Positions 28,401-42,400 of a stretch of 64,000 nucleotides of DNA are shown one piece after another. Both the position numbers and the translations under genes were made by a program. This DNA comes from Nymphaea colorata (Eukaryota > Streptophyta > Magnoliopsida > Nymphaeales > Nymphaeaceae): assembly GCF_008831285.2 (NCBI RefSeq), contig NC_045138.2:32275934-32339933 (forward strand), given 5' to 3'. The notes below the pieces were generated by a model. The model was not told where the DNA came from. It ran no database searches and saw nothing but the letters and a program-made list of their open reading frames with translations. Each line of letters starts with the position of its first letter. The first letter of the stretch is position 1.

Positions 28401-30391
28401 ATCCGACTTAAATAAGCCCGGAGCTCACGAATCTATTCAGCAGAGATAGAAGCTTTTCCTCCACTAGAGTTGGTAGTATCAGAAACAGACTTCTTCCCAC
28501 TACAAGACCTCCCTTTACTATTCTTCTTTTCAGGATGCAGGTCCCAACAAAACTCCATGGTATGACCTGTTTTCTTGCAATGCGTACAGTATCGAGGAGG
28601 TCAGGCTGCTCCCATAGGGGCATGCTAACCAGAGCAGACCTTTCATTATATGAAGTATGATCCCCCTTTCTTCCACTTATAACAAGATGCCTTTGTTCTT
28701 CAGCTTCAACACGGGAGTAAACATCTTCAATACTACACAATTCTTTTGAGTTAAGAATTTGACTCCTTATACCTTCAAAGTCATCATTAAGTCTGGCTAA
28801 GAATAGGAAGACCCTATTCTCCTATTCTTTGGCTACATGACATACCTGGTCTTGAGGGCAGTTCCAAGCATCATCAGAATAATAGTCAAGTTCCTCCCAT
28901 TTGGATTTCAAAGCTGCATAAAAGTCTGCCACAGAGAGATCCCCTTGCCGTAGTGCGTAGGGATCTTTCATCAGTTGATAAATTCGAACAATCTTCTTCT
29001 TCTGGCCATACATTTGTTCTAAGATAACCCACATATCTCTTGCGGTCCTCTTACGAAGGATGAGGGGTTGAATATCAGAGGATACAGAATTGACAATCCA
29101 AGTTTTTACTTGGTTGTCCTCAAGGAACCAAGTGTCCCAAGCAACACTAGGCCGGTTCAACTTTCCTCCCATTAACATAAGTAACTCGGCCTCGACCAGC
29201 AATCCCCATAGTGATAGCAACAGACCATTGAAGGTAGTTTTCTTTGGTAAGACGAATAGTAGTAACTTGAACTGGAATATTTTCAGTTCGAGAGGCCCCA
29301 ACATCAGCGTGGTCAATATTGACCGTAGTCGAGGAAGATTCTGCCATAATCAAGAATCAGCGCTACAAAAAAAAAATCCCTGGTTACGCTGAGAGAGACT
29401 GGCGACGCTGGCGGTGCTGAAGGCAGCAGGTGCTGGGCAGAGCAGACAGATACACTGGCGGTGCTGACCAGTGCGGGAATGCTGGAAAGACGGTAACAGA
29501 TCGTCTGGCAGCAAGAAGCAACGGCAGCAGGGCATTTGGCAAAATCACAACAGGAAGCACGGGAGGCCCTGGGCGATGCTCAACAAGGGGTCAATAGTGA
29601 CTCATGAACGCTATCCAGCAGGACGAACGAAGGCAGAGCTCGAGCAAGAGGAGCACAACCCACACAGCAACAGAGAGCTCCGTCAGGCGCTGAGCAGAGG
29701 ACGAAAAGAAGCTCGTGTCTCGTGAGAAGAAAAGGCGACAGAGCAGTCGGGCGTCAAGCGATGCTCAGGGCGACGGACAAGCAGGCGTCGGGCGACATTG
29801 AGAGCGATGGACGAGCAGGCGTCGAACAAGCAGGTGTCGTCCTGGTCAGCGGCAACAACAGTACTGCAGCAGGAGGTGGTCAACGACAACAACTCACTAG
29901 AACTTCATGGTGGCAAAGAGGGGCGACGGAGGATCTTCCCCAAATAGTGACGATACAATCCTTCCTCCAACTCGAGCACGGGTAAAAAAATTAGAACCAA
30001 CTTGACTCTGATACCATGTAGAAACAATAAGAGCGGGAGAGCAATGAACAAACATTCAACTAGAGGAAAAAAAACCACGGGTGAGGAGGACTGGTGCCCA
30101 CTAGCAACTAAACACTCTCTCTCATAAACTTTCATTCACACCCTGAAAATTAGGGTTACACAGGTTAAGAAGGGCCATAACAGTAACACGGGTTTGGGTC
30201 CAGATCCAGACCCGAATAGGAGACCCAAATGCACCATATGTCAACAACAATGATAACAAATAATTCTCCCTCTTCCTCCTTTATTTGTTCGGTTGAAATG
30301 TGGAGGTCTACAATGTTAGAATGTATGTATTCCTATCCATACATATATCTACATGCATGTATATTACATATATTAGTGTGCTAATATATGT

Positions 30392-30433
<42 letters not shown>

Positions 30434-33356
30434 GGTACCTAGATTGTGTATGTAATTTTCTCTTTCTTTTTTTACTTTTTCCTTTTTGTATTTTCTCTGT
30501 TCCACTTTTAACCTTTTGTTTTTAGCTTTTTAACTAGAAGAGGACTAGTCCCAATGGCTAGAATTCTAGCCGTTGGAACCAGTCCAACGACCAGAATTCC
30601 CTTCTCTTTATGTTACCTCAGCTATAAATAGTGTTGAGTTCTCTTGTTTAAGTTATGGCTTTTTAGCCTCTTCTTGTGTAACTTGTTGAGATTAATACAT
30701 GTTTTCTTCTCTTTAAGTTTGAGGTTTATTGTATGTTACTTATTGAAATTGTTGGAAGCTTCAAGAGTATCTCTTGAAGCATTTGTCTTGTCAAGTGTTG
30801 GGTCTGATTTACATGGTATCAAAGCCTTGGTTTGGCTCTTCGACTTGGTGTCTTCAAATATTAAAAAATCAGCTCGTACTGCCCCTATGGCGCTGTGTAG
30901 CACACCAAATGTTTGAAATATTGCTGGCTGTGGTTTGGCACAAGAAGGTGTTGTTATTCTTGATGGTCCTTGGCAATTATTTCTTGTGGTTTCTTAGTGA
31001 TCTTCGTGACGTTTTTGAGCTTATCGTATCAAGCTTCCTTGGCTGCTGAGATTGTATTTGTTTTCCTATTTTTGTTGTGATTTTTTCTTCACGTGGCAGC
31101 AAGCTTTTCCAAAACTTGTAAGTGGACTTTCCTTGTTGATTGTGTTCAATGGATGACAAAGTCTCTTCTCTTCTATTTTCTAAATTTTCGTCAACAAACT
31201 ATATCCAATGGCCTAGAACTATGGAACACTTTATTCGTAGTAAAAGCCTTTGGGGACTAGTTGATGGAACAAAAATTGAACCACAACTAGTCTTAACGAA
31301 AGTTGTTGATGGAAGGGCTGTAGAATTGGATGGAACGGAGAAAGAAAAAGTTGTGGCTGAGTATAATAAGAAATGAGAAGAATGAAGTATAGGTCATAAC
31401 AAGATTATCACATGAATATTGACTTGTGTTGACAATCCTACTAGTGGGCAGATTTCTAAATTAAATTCCACCCAAGAGACTTGGGAATATCAAAAGAAAA
31501 ACCATACCATGAAAGATGTTGCTTATATGCATAATATCCAACTCAAGGTTCACAACCTTCAACAAGGAGATAGATCCATTAAAGATTTATGTGGCTGAAA
31601 TGGATCAATTGTATGATGAATTAAGCATCTTTGAACCGCATTGAGTTGATGCACATGATCTCATACTTAGGGAAAAGCAAATCCAACGTGACAAATTTTA
31701 TAAGTTTGTCATAGGCCTAAGACCCAAATTTAATGGTGTTAAAACCTCTTTGCTCCACCATTCTAAAACACCATCCTAGGAAAAGCTCGATATTTAGGAG
31801 AAAAAGACTCATATGAAATGAATCTTTGAGGAGGCCTAATGTGTCTTTGGGACCTCCTAAGATTGGATTAATTAGTTTCTTGGGTAGCATGGCCTCTTCT
31901 CCTATAACTATAATGTCTCTTGGAGGATTTGATATTAGTAGGACTATCATCTTTAACTGCTTGAATCATCATCATTATAATCCATCCATAGAAAAACATA
32001 ATCTTCTAGTTGCTTGGGCTCATTCTTAAAACCATCTTCATTTTCCAAAAAGATCACATTTCTAGTAACATATACTTTATTTCTTTCAATATCATAACAT
32101 CTATAACTCTTTCGTGTTTTTGAATACCCAATGAACACACAATTAATAGCTTTAGAGGAAAGCTTATCATCTTTGTTACTTAACACAAAGTATTTGCAGC
32201 CAAAGACCTTAAGTCTATTGTAATTAGGTCTAACATTGTGTAATTTTTCAAACTGAGAAATATGTTTCAAAAGTTTGGTAGGAATGTTTTTGGATAAAAA
32301 AAGTGCTCTTGTGGTTTCAATAATGTGCCTATGTTTTCGTTCAGCCACTCCGATTTGTTGTGGAGTGTTTGGGCAAGATTTTTGAGGTACAATGCCTTTA
32401 TTTTTAGAAATTGTTGAAATTCATTTGAAATAAATTCTCCTCCCGAATCACTTCTAAAGTTTTTAATGTTGGTGCCAAATTGGGTTTTGATCATGTTATA
32501 GAAATTCTTGAAGTTTGCTAATACCTCCAATGTTTGAGAAAATAAACCCAAGTATGTCTAGAGAAATCATCAATAAAGATCACATAATACAATAATCCTC
32601 CTTTAGACATAATATAAGTGGGCCCAAATACACCCAAATGCACAAATTCAAAAGGCATTTGGGCAACAAGATTTCTATTATCAAAAGGTAAGACTTTCAT
32701 TTCTGTCGAGTTTCTGAAACACAGTGGTCGTGTGTGGCCGACAGACGGTGCTTTTCTTGGCTGAGCCTTCCATCGTCGCTATTTTCCATCACTCGCCCCA
32801 TCTTGCCGCCGCCGGTCTGCCGCTGCTACTCTTCGAGAAAGAAAGAGGGAAAGGGAGGGAAGAGCTAGGGCATCTTGCCGCAGCCGGTCTGCCACTGTTA
32901 CTCTCCAAGAAGGAAAGAGGGAAAGGAAGGGAAGAGCTAGGGCATCTTGCTTCCGCCGGTCTGCTGCTGCTACTCTTTGAAAAAGAAAGAGGGAAAGGGA
33001 GGGAAGAGTTAGGGTTTTCAAGAGAGATTGGGGTCTTTTGCCCGCCGCCCCCAAATGGGTCTTTGGATATAAGTAATTAGAACTCAAATTTTAATGGATC
33101 GAGTTCTGGATCTAATAAGAGTCGGACTCACAAACACAGAACAGATCAGAGCATGCTATCTAAATGAAGTCATGTTAAGGCAACTTCAGATTTTAGCAAT
33201 AGATCCAATCTTGGCCTAAAACTCGAGCATCATTGTCTAAAAACCAGATCTCAGATATATTTTTAGATAAGAGCGCCAAACGAGTTGGATCTTATATATA
33301 TATGTGTGTGAATATGTTATACCGGTCTGAATATATATTTTTTGATATATTTATAA

Positions 33357-33414
<58 letters not shown>

Positions 33415-36400
33415 ACGGCCGTACCCCCGCACCCAAGTTTTTTTAAAGTGATCCGTACCCGTACCCGCACCAGTACCCATGTGACATAGGAGAGTAGCTA
33501 CTCTGTTTATAGAAGAAAGAACACAAGGAATAAGGAGTTCTAGTCGTTGGACTAGTTCCAACAGCTAGAAATCTGGCCGTTGGGAGTTGGGACTAGTCCT
33601 CCTTTATACCATATAGAAAAAGAAAAGGGTAAAAATGAAAAACAGAAAATACAAAAAAAGGAAAAATACATAAAGAAAGGAAAAATTACATAAGTACCTA
33701 ATATAGAGACAGTGAATAAAGTGTGTCAATACATGCATCAACCACTCAAGAAGCATTGGGAATGAGTGAAGAGAATTCTCCAGTACCTCAATGGAACGTC
33801 ACACTTCACTCTAAAAATCATTAAAGGAGCTATGTCCTTAATTTACAAGCATTCACCGATGCCGATTGGGCCGGAAGCATAGAAGTCGGAAATCTAATGA
33901 GGGGTTCATCACTTGGGAGACAATGCTATTTCATGGGCATCTAAGAAGCAGCGAACTGTGGTGCACTCTAGTACTGAGGCAGAATACAAGACTCTTACTG
34001 GAGCTGCTGCTAAATTGTTGTGGTTGCAGCGCTTCTCAAGCAGTTGGATTGTCAGCCGAGAACTGCTCCAACCCTACGGTGTGATAATCTAAGCGTGCTC
34101 TGTATCTCGCCTCGAATCCTATGTTTCATGCTTGAAGCCTCGAACCAAACATGTGGAAATAGACTTCCACTTCGTCCGGGATCATGTGAAGAAAGGAGAT
34201 ATTTTGCTTGAGTTTATTAGAACAGCAAACCAAGTTCCCAATGGATATACAAAGCCTCTTGGAACCAGGCAGTTTGAAAAATTTAGATCCAATCTGTGTG
34301 TCAGTGAACCGATGCTCAAATTGAGGGGGAATGATAAGATGAACAGCTCAGATGAGTGGTTTAGATAACAAAAAGTGTTCGTTCAGTTCTGTAATAGTTT
34401 AACATGTGTTATTTCAGTTCTGTATTAGTTTAGATAAATACATGTGTCACTGCAGTTCTGTAACCAGTTATACACGTGATTATCTCTTGTCTATATTTTG
34501 TAACCTGTTATACACGTGGTTATCTCTTGTCTATCAGTTATTGTAACCACAATGTATACCAGTCTTTGTAACTGCAGACGCAAAGATATTAATGGAGATC
34601 AGGGGCATGGAGATCAGGGGCTCAAATGAATGATGATTTGCTTGAGCCCATAGCCATTAGTTTCTCAAAAAGTCCATAAAACTTTCAGCCCACCAGCATC
34701 ATGTCAACAATATAAGTCTATGGCAGCTGCCACTATGGAATTACATGGATTAGACATTTGCTAGTGCAACTAGCAGTCCCCATTTTGAGTTCACCTTTAC
34801 TTGCAACAATCAAGGTGCTATACAAATTGCCTTCAATCTAATCTAGCACTGATGGACCCAACATATTGAGATTGATCAACATTTTATCATATAAACGTTT
34901 GAAGACAATAAGATTAACCCTCATTAAGTGCATATTAATAACTAAGTAGCTGATTTGTTCGCTAAAGGCTTTTTGAAAAAATAAGTTCCCCATAGTTGAA
35001 ATCCAAATAAAATTTGAGGAGGGTTGTTAATATTAAGACGTATTGACATAATAGTCCCTTGTAAAATAACTCATTTGATTTATACTGAAACAAGATGAGG
35101 TCATGACCCTTGAGTTAGGTTTTTGTGGCTGCTGCAGCCTCTATATCTTCTCTCCCAACTTTTTATCTTTGTTTTCTGTTCAAGGTGGATTCTGTATGAT
35201 CTTTCAGATGTCTAACATAAATAAAGCTTTCATTTCTAATATTTTGAGTTATCCTTGGTGAGTTTGTTGAGAACCTCTGTTTTTATATAAGCATCATCCT
35301 CCTCTTGATCTGTATAATCTTTCAGATGTCATAAATAAAGCTTTCATTTCTAATATTTTGAGTTATCCTTGGTGAGTTTGTTGAGAACCTCTGTTTTTAT
35401 ATAAGCATCCTCCTCCTCTTGAAGAATATTTTTTGAGCATGACTCAAACTCAACTGCTTTACATGGTATCGGAGGTCTGATGCCCATTATTCCAGATTTC
35501 TCTTAAGCTCATGACACATGTCCATGTGTTCATGGAATGTGGCGTATTAGTCTTCCTCTCAAACAAGTTCAAATTACAAAAGTCTTTACTCTTAGTATTG
35601 AGAGATCATCCCACCAGAAAATAGTAGTGGTCAAAGATACTTGAACTTGTCTATCCTTCAAGTGCAATGGCATTAATTACAGAGTCAAGATCAAAGCTTG
35701 AAGACAAACTTCAAGGTCAAGGCTTTTGGCGCATTGCTCAAATTACTACACCAGTACACCCAGTCTCTAGCCTAAACTGCATAAGCTAAATTTGATTTTC
35801 CTAAAAGAACTTGAAGGAAAAGAAGAACAAGAAAAAAAGGCAACTGAAAATTACTGTAAAATATTATAAGATTGAAATACAAATGAAAAAATTAAATTTG
35901 GGTTCTTAGTAGCATAGAAATGGACAGCTATGCAAATGTTACTACATAGCAAGGCTTGTGAAGTTCGGGAATTTTTTAGAGGAATATACCATGAAAGTGA
36001 TTATGTTCACATATATTTACAGCTGACAACTATCTTATCGTTGGTACTTTAAAGAGCTTCATAGCCAAAATCTAAATCCGCAGATTTCAATGGTTAAATA
36101 TCTATCAGGTAGAACACATCTAAATAACACTACCTTGTTTCCAGCGAACTTAAGCATATCCAAAGCTGAATTAAACCAGAGTAGCCTTGGTTAGATAAAC
36201 AAAGACCATAATTATGACAACTGCAATGGGAGTACAAGATAAGCTCAAATTGCAATTAGAAGACAAAACAAGAAGTTAAACCCATTTTCATGAGAAAATC
36301 TATAATGCATTAGCATGCAAGATAAAGGATGAAAAGTATAAGTGCACTAACCAGTTGTTGGTGGCTTGAGTTCTCCACCAGCAGCATACTTACCCATAAC

Positions 36401-39400
36401 CCCACCACACCTAATCATTTCAGGAGGAAAAAGGGAGAAAGAAAAAGAAATTGATTGAGTTCTAGAACGTATACAAAATAAGGAACACACTCAACATCTA
36501 CAAAAGTAAGAAAACTCTCACAATCTCATAATAGTTGAAAAAACTGCCAGCAAGTTAGATATCCAAAGTACATTCAACAAATACAATTTTCCAACAAAGT
36601 TTTAATGATTTCCAAATAAGTCACAAATTTGAAATTACAGATGCAGACATCCTAATTAAACCAAATGTTTCCAGATGAAGCTAATTAGGATATGCAAGCT
36701 AACCATAGAGGCCAATGTAGTGGATCTATGTGCAACTTTTCTTATGTTTCTTCACAGGAAATATTTTTCATCTTGTGCAAAGCGGCCCTTTCTATGCATA
36801 ATGGCATAAAACCTGAAAGAACATATCACCTGCTATGGGCTTTGAGTTTATGGTAGAGGTACTGCTGCGGTACCTGAACTAAAGCTTATCAAGATAGTAG
36901 ATGAAGCTGAAAATCCTTGACTAAGAAAAAAGGAAGAAAGCCTGAAATCAATGTTATCCATATCAGGTATCGTATAGGTTTAAAGACTCCAAGAAACGTG
37001 GGAGGGAGAGATTTTGCCCATTTTCATAAAAAATAACTGAGGATTCATCGATTTGGAAGATAGTATCGTTGAATCATGAAAGATGATAACTATATGTTTT
37101 GGACTTATGAAATTGTGATGTAATCTACATCCCAAGACTCCAAGTCCTAAGACTCTAAGTCCTAAGGTTCTATAAAAATTTCAAGTTTAAAATTGTGATG
37201 GATGTTTATTATGTTATTTGGAATATCTGATTTCTTATTTTTGAATGTGTTGTTGATACACATGAATGTTCCTTATGTATGATGGTCTTTTTTATATTCG
37301 AATACATTTTTCTTTATTTCTGATTTTTTGTTTATTTTTTCGGATCTTTTATGATTTTTCTCTATTTTTTCTGATTTTTTAATATTTTTTAGATTAAAAA
37401 TTAATTTTATGATACACTACACTACATTTGCGATACGTTATGATATGGCATATAGGTCGGCCCGACCAATATGCGTTACGCTACACCTTTTACAACATTG
37501 CCTGAAATACTAAATCAAGGAGCATGGTATATCAGAGCCTAAAATTATTAGAATTCTTCCATAGATCATTGTTACTATAGAGAAAAGGGCCACTGCCCTT
37601 ATCTTGAAATTTCACAAAACCAAGCATACACCTCAACAGGTATGTCTCATAAGTTCTATCTCTAAAATGAAGCCCAGTCTTTAACAAGGAGATATGTCCG
37701 AGATATGTCCATAAGGGAGGGGATTTTCAAATTACAATCCATTTGGGCTGAGTTGGCGATTCTTGGCCTAAATGCCACGGATTGAAATTGAGCAAAAGCA
37801 ACAGAAAGAAAAACTCTTCAGTTTCCTCAACAGGCATAAACCCAAACTGAGAAGACAAGGTCTGCCGACCCCACCTACTTATCTTCCTTTATTGCTCCAC
37901 TTGAAGACATCCTGACGAAACAAAATGAAGAATAGACGGGGTTTGGAATGAGGAAAGGAGGTTATGTGTCTTCACCATGTCAACATCTTCAGGAAAATCA
38001 AATTTGAAGAAGGAGGTCTTGCAGGATCACTACCAAGAAGCAACATCAATGCTTACGAACCTCCACATTTCAACAATACTTAAAGCTCAAAGCAAACGAG
38101 GAAAATAAAATTATTTATCATTTTTACAAAGAACTAGAACATATCAAACTCATTACCCAAATGGAAGATGTCGGAATTTCAACTACCCTTCAGCCCAACA
38201 AGAAGGAAGAATCATCTACAGGCTACAGCCTTTGGAGCTATCGTTAATTATGTTGGTGACTGACGCCATTCCTTGGAGTTGACAAAGACCGAAAAGGAAA
38301 TTCATAATAGGTTGGCGACTAGTGATGGTGATTTGTATGATGATGCCACTCGATATTGCACTTTGGATGACATGTTGCAACATCTAATCCTTATTCATCT
38401 TCACATTGTTCAGCGAATCTTACACCAAACAGATTTCAGTTTCTTCTTGACAAACTTTTAGTGACAATACTGTAAGTTTGAAGATGTAAGCTTTTATGTA
38501 AATACTCATAACTGTCATATATTTCTGTTTCTATGTAGTAAGTACATATTTCTATGTGTTTAGTACTGATCAAATATATGATTTTCACATGCACACACAC
38601 ACACACATATATATATAAAATTTTGTACATAGGGTTTTCTTATAATTTTGTATTCATTTTCTCTTCTTTTTTACTTTTTTTTGGTAATTTTTCCTGTTTC
38701 ATTTTTACACAGGATTGATCAGCTGTAAGAGCCATTGTGCTCTTCAACAGCTAGAAATCTAGCATTGGAGACCCCAACAGCTCCTTGATTGACCTTTTCA
38801 AGGGCCACTTTGACCCTCACATGTGCTTCTTTTGAAGCTTTTTCCAGGTACTTTCATGCAGTTTTAGTGCCTTAATGCACTTTCTTTGAGTGTTTCTTCT
38901 TGTGTTATCACAAGAGGGTGGCATGCTGTATTGAAGAACCAACAAAGTAACTGATAGATTGGCTGAGAAAGCAGAATGTGGAAACACGTGATCAGTAGTA
39001 GCAGATGAGAACATGTTGAAGAATTAGAAATCTGCTTACCATCGAAAATAGTCACTTTGTATACCAAGTGGTGCAGCAAGCAAGATATCAGTAATCCATG
39101 GAGTTAACGGCCTCAATGGCTTCCTCTCATGCTCAAGGGGATGAACGTCCTCTTTTTTATGCCTATTACTGGTTGATGCTTGATAACCACTGCTGCTCCG
39201 TTCACTTTCACCACTTTGTTTTTCAACCTTATAAATTGGGCGATTATAATGGCTCAATACCCTTAAGATTTCTCCACATGCCAGAGCCCATCGCTCCAAG
39301 TAATCATTCTAAAGATAGGAAAAGTAGTTAGTAATTAACATAATTATCTCCAGGGATACTACACAATCAGAGCAACATAAAGGATGTATCTGAAAAAGAG

Positions 39401-42400
39401 CTGAAATATCCATAATAAAGTGAGATCATTCACATTTTTGTATCAGCAAGTAGAGCTCATACCTCACATTTTGGGCTGAATAATGAAATGAAAGAACTAA
39501 AAGGTGGGTCATTCTTATCATACAGCAGCGTGCCATCAATAATACAAGAAAGTATTGGGTGAATAACAGTGTGCCCATGCTCTGGATGGTGCAGTACAAA
39601 AGTTGCTGAAAAGGAAATACAAGAATTAGTCCACAGGGCAGTTGAAATTAAATATAAGACAACCTTCCTGAAATCTACTACATATAAATTTAAAATATAG
39701 TGAAAACATCATGGTGATATTTTTTCATTGCATTACCCAACACATTATCTAAGAGGCAAACTTCTTTGCTAGGGTAGCGCTTCCGAATCATCTGGTTCAT
39801 GGCCCACAAAAACAGGTCAACAGTAAACAAGCTGTCGAAAAATGTGGCAAAACATGAACACTCTAAGGAAATTATGCCACACTTTCTGATGCAAAGTAGA
39901 GAAAAAATTAATCATACCTCATCAACCTCATCAGGAAACCTCTCCGAAGTAAACTGACCAAAATACTCAACATAAGCCATAATTTGTGCCTGAAGTGTGA
40001 AACCATGTTATGTTTAAAAGAAGAACTTAAATGATAAAAGTCCAATTAAGAATATAAGTAACCTACCAAGTTATCAATGTTTGTGTAGCCTTGTCATGCT
40101 CCTAGTTATTTAAATGAGAAGTATCTAAGTACAATTTTCTAATGGATGCGCTATAACCATCTAAACAGAGCCATAACTGTAGATTGACTAATATAATATA
40201 GACCCACACACACACACACACACAGACATTAAGTCACATGGACTTGCCAAATCAGGCACTGCTGTCTGCTTGGGTGTGGATGCAACTATGGGTTGGGTGT
40301 GGGTGTGGTGATAGTGCAGCTCCCATCTCGGCCAATGAAAATCCGGTGCAGTCAACAACACCAGACCAGACAAGTTTCATTCAAGACTTTGTGCTCACCG
40401 GACTCAAGTCAACAGCAAGTTGGGTGTGGTCTGACTGTGTGGAGTCTAAGTCTGACCCCATTTCATTCTAAAAAACGAAAGACACCCTACCAGCCTAGGG
40501 TTTGAAGGCATCATCCCCAATTCTTCTCCCCCTCCTGCCATATCATTTCCTCCCTCTCTTTCTCAGCTCTTCTTCCCATCTCTGTTCAGCAACAGTGACA
40601 GATCGACAAGGTGGATACACTCAGCTTCTCTCTCTTCTGTCTCCAAACTTTCCTTTCCACTAGCAGAGACCAAAGTAAAAAACGCAAGACAATGACAAAG
40701 AACCATACACTTCCTGTGATCGGCAGCTCAGAAATCAATCTGTTTCTGCCATTTCGCAAGTCACAAATGGCATTTAGCACCCTCGGGTGCCCATCTTAGG
40801 TGCTCACTTTCTCACACGGGCATCAACCTCTCTCTCCAACTGTCAAGCAGCATCTCATGGTTTCACACTTCAGGCAAAAGTTATGGCATCTCTCACAGGC
40901 ATCAACCCTCTCCCAAGTCCCACCGCAACTTCATGCCTGCAATCTTAATAGTCTTCTTAGGGTCTTGAAGGACCTATTTTTGCTTTCCAATTTCAACAAC
41001 GTAGCCTGCAACCCTCCATGCATCTCTTTCCAACCAACATCTCTCTCCACCAACCTCCCTCTCCCATTGCAACCTCACTGTAGGGAAGTTGAATGCCAAA
41101 TGGTTTAAGCCTTTACTTTGCTTGCCGTGGTATACATATTTAATGTGTTTTACATAATGTGAATATGAGTTAGTACATAACCGTCCTTGTAATCTGTCTT
41201 ACAAATATTCTTAATATAACCTGTTTATCTAGTATGTCTTATTTTAGGTTTTTTAGCTTTAATTTGTTTGCCAGTGAACCTTCCCTACAATTTATGTACA
41301 CTGTTTCACAAAGATATATTGTTCATATATAATCTGTCTTCATATCTAGTCTGTCTTTATATATTCTTCTTTATAGAATGTTTTTACCTTTTATGTACAC
41401 TGTCTTATATAATGTGCTTCATTAATATAAACATCTTGTAATCTGGTATTCTAGCTTTAATTTGCTAATTGCCATGCACCTGTTTTAGCTTTTAGTATAT
41501 ATACCTTTATTATATAATATGTTCCACGTGTGTGCATGTGTGTGTTTTAACTGCTTTTTGGTACTGATTGATTGTTTACTATTAATCTTTTAGATAACTG
41601 ATTTAATTCTTATTGTTTTTTATGTTTAATCTGTTTGTCAGTGAACCTTCTTTATAATTTACGTAAACTGTTTTACAAAGATACATTTTATATATAAGCC
41701 GTCCTCATATCTAGTCTGTCTTTATATAATATTCATTATAGAATGTTTTATCTTGTATGTACACTTTCTTATATAATGTTCTTTGTTAACATAATCTTCT
41801 TGTAATCTGGTATTCTAGCTTTTATTTGCTAATTTCCATGAACCTGTTGTAGCTTTTATTATATATGATTTTATTATATATTACTTTTTCATATGTGTGT
41901 GTGTGTGTGTGTGTTAACTGCTTTTTTTATATAATTTTTTTTAATAGTTGATTTAATTTTTATTGTTACGAGTCTATGTTTCTAATTTCCTCATTTGAAT
42001 GTCTTATTTATAATATTATGAAGTATGAAGGTACAAATTGCAACATGGCAGAAAAAGGAAAAGAAAAGCAGGTTGCATCAGACTCTGTTTCAGGAACCTC
42101 TTATAGTGTCAAAACATTAGCATTTCAAAGTTTGCCTCCCAGGCTGATGCAATAGAAAGTAAAAAGTGTAGTTTCAAAGGATGCATTTAATGGTGGTGGA
42201 AATGTGCACTTTGTCTGTATTTTCTGAAATGCTTCTTATCTTGGAGCTGAATGCACATATACACATGCCAAATCTGAATTGCAGAAGAAGAACAAAAGGA
42301 AGAAGAGGATAACTATCCCATTAACATAAGGTCAGAAGAGTAAGCAAGCAAACCTGGTGTTGTTGCTCATCCGAGGGAGGAGGCCAGAAGAGGGATGAGT

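Larger units (their letters stand above)
26705..30246 (-). mobile_element. Copia element F (A-like), truncated, nested in element C
   Basis: On the minus strand a 230-bp LTR (30246-30017, TGTTGACATATGG to GTTTCTACA) is followed by a primer-binding site TGGTATCAGAGTCAAG. Then come gag (29347-28408; [29 protein letters not shown]), protease with intact VDSGATHHM near 28300, and integrase down to 26705. Reverse transcriptase, RNase H and the 3' LTR are absent. Gag is close to that of element A but the LTR differs. At 30247-30308 the gag zinc knuckle of another copia ([10 protein letters not shown]) resumes, so F sits inside element C. Confidence 0.85.

Noticed and set aside
33233-33561. Frames rich in His-Thr or Cys-Val repeats
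   Set aside because: They arise from the GT/CA microsatellite at 33372-33413.
35191-35424. Direct repeats considered as a CRISPR-like or regulatory array
   Set aside because: Only two adjacent copies with no spacers, inside an LTR; a simple tandem duplication in a plant nuclear genome.
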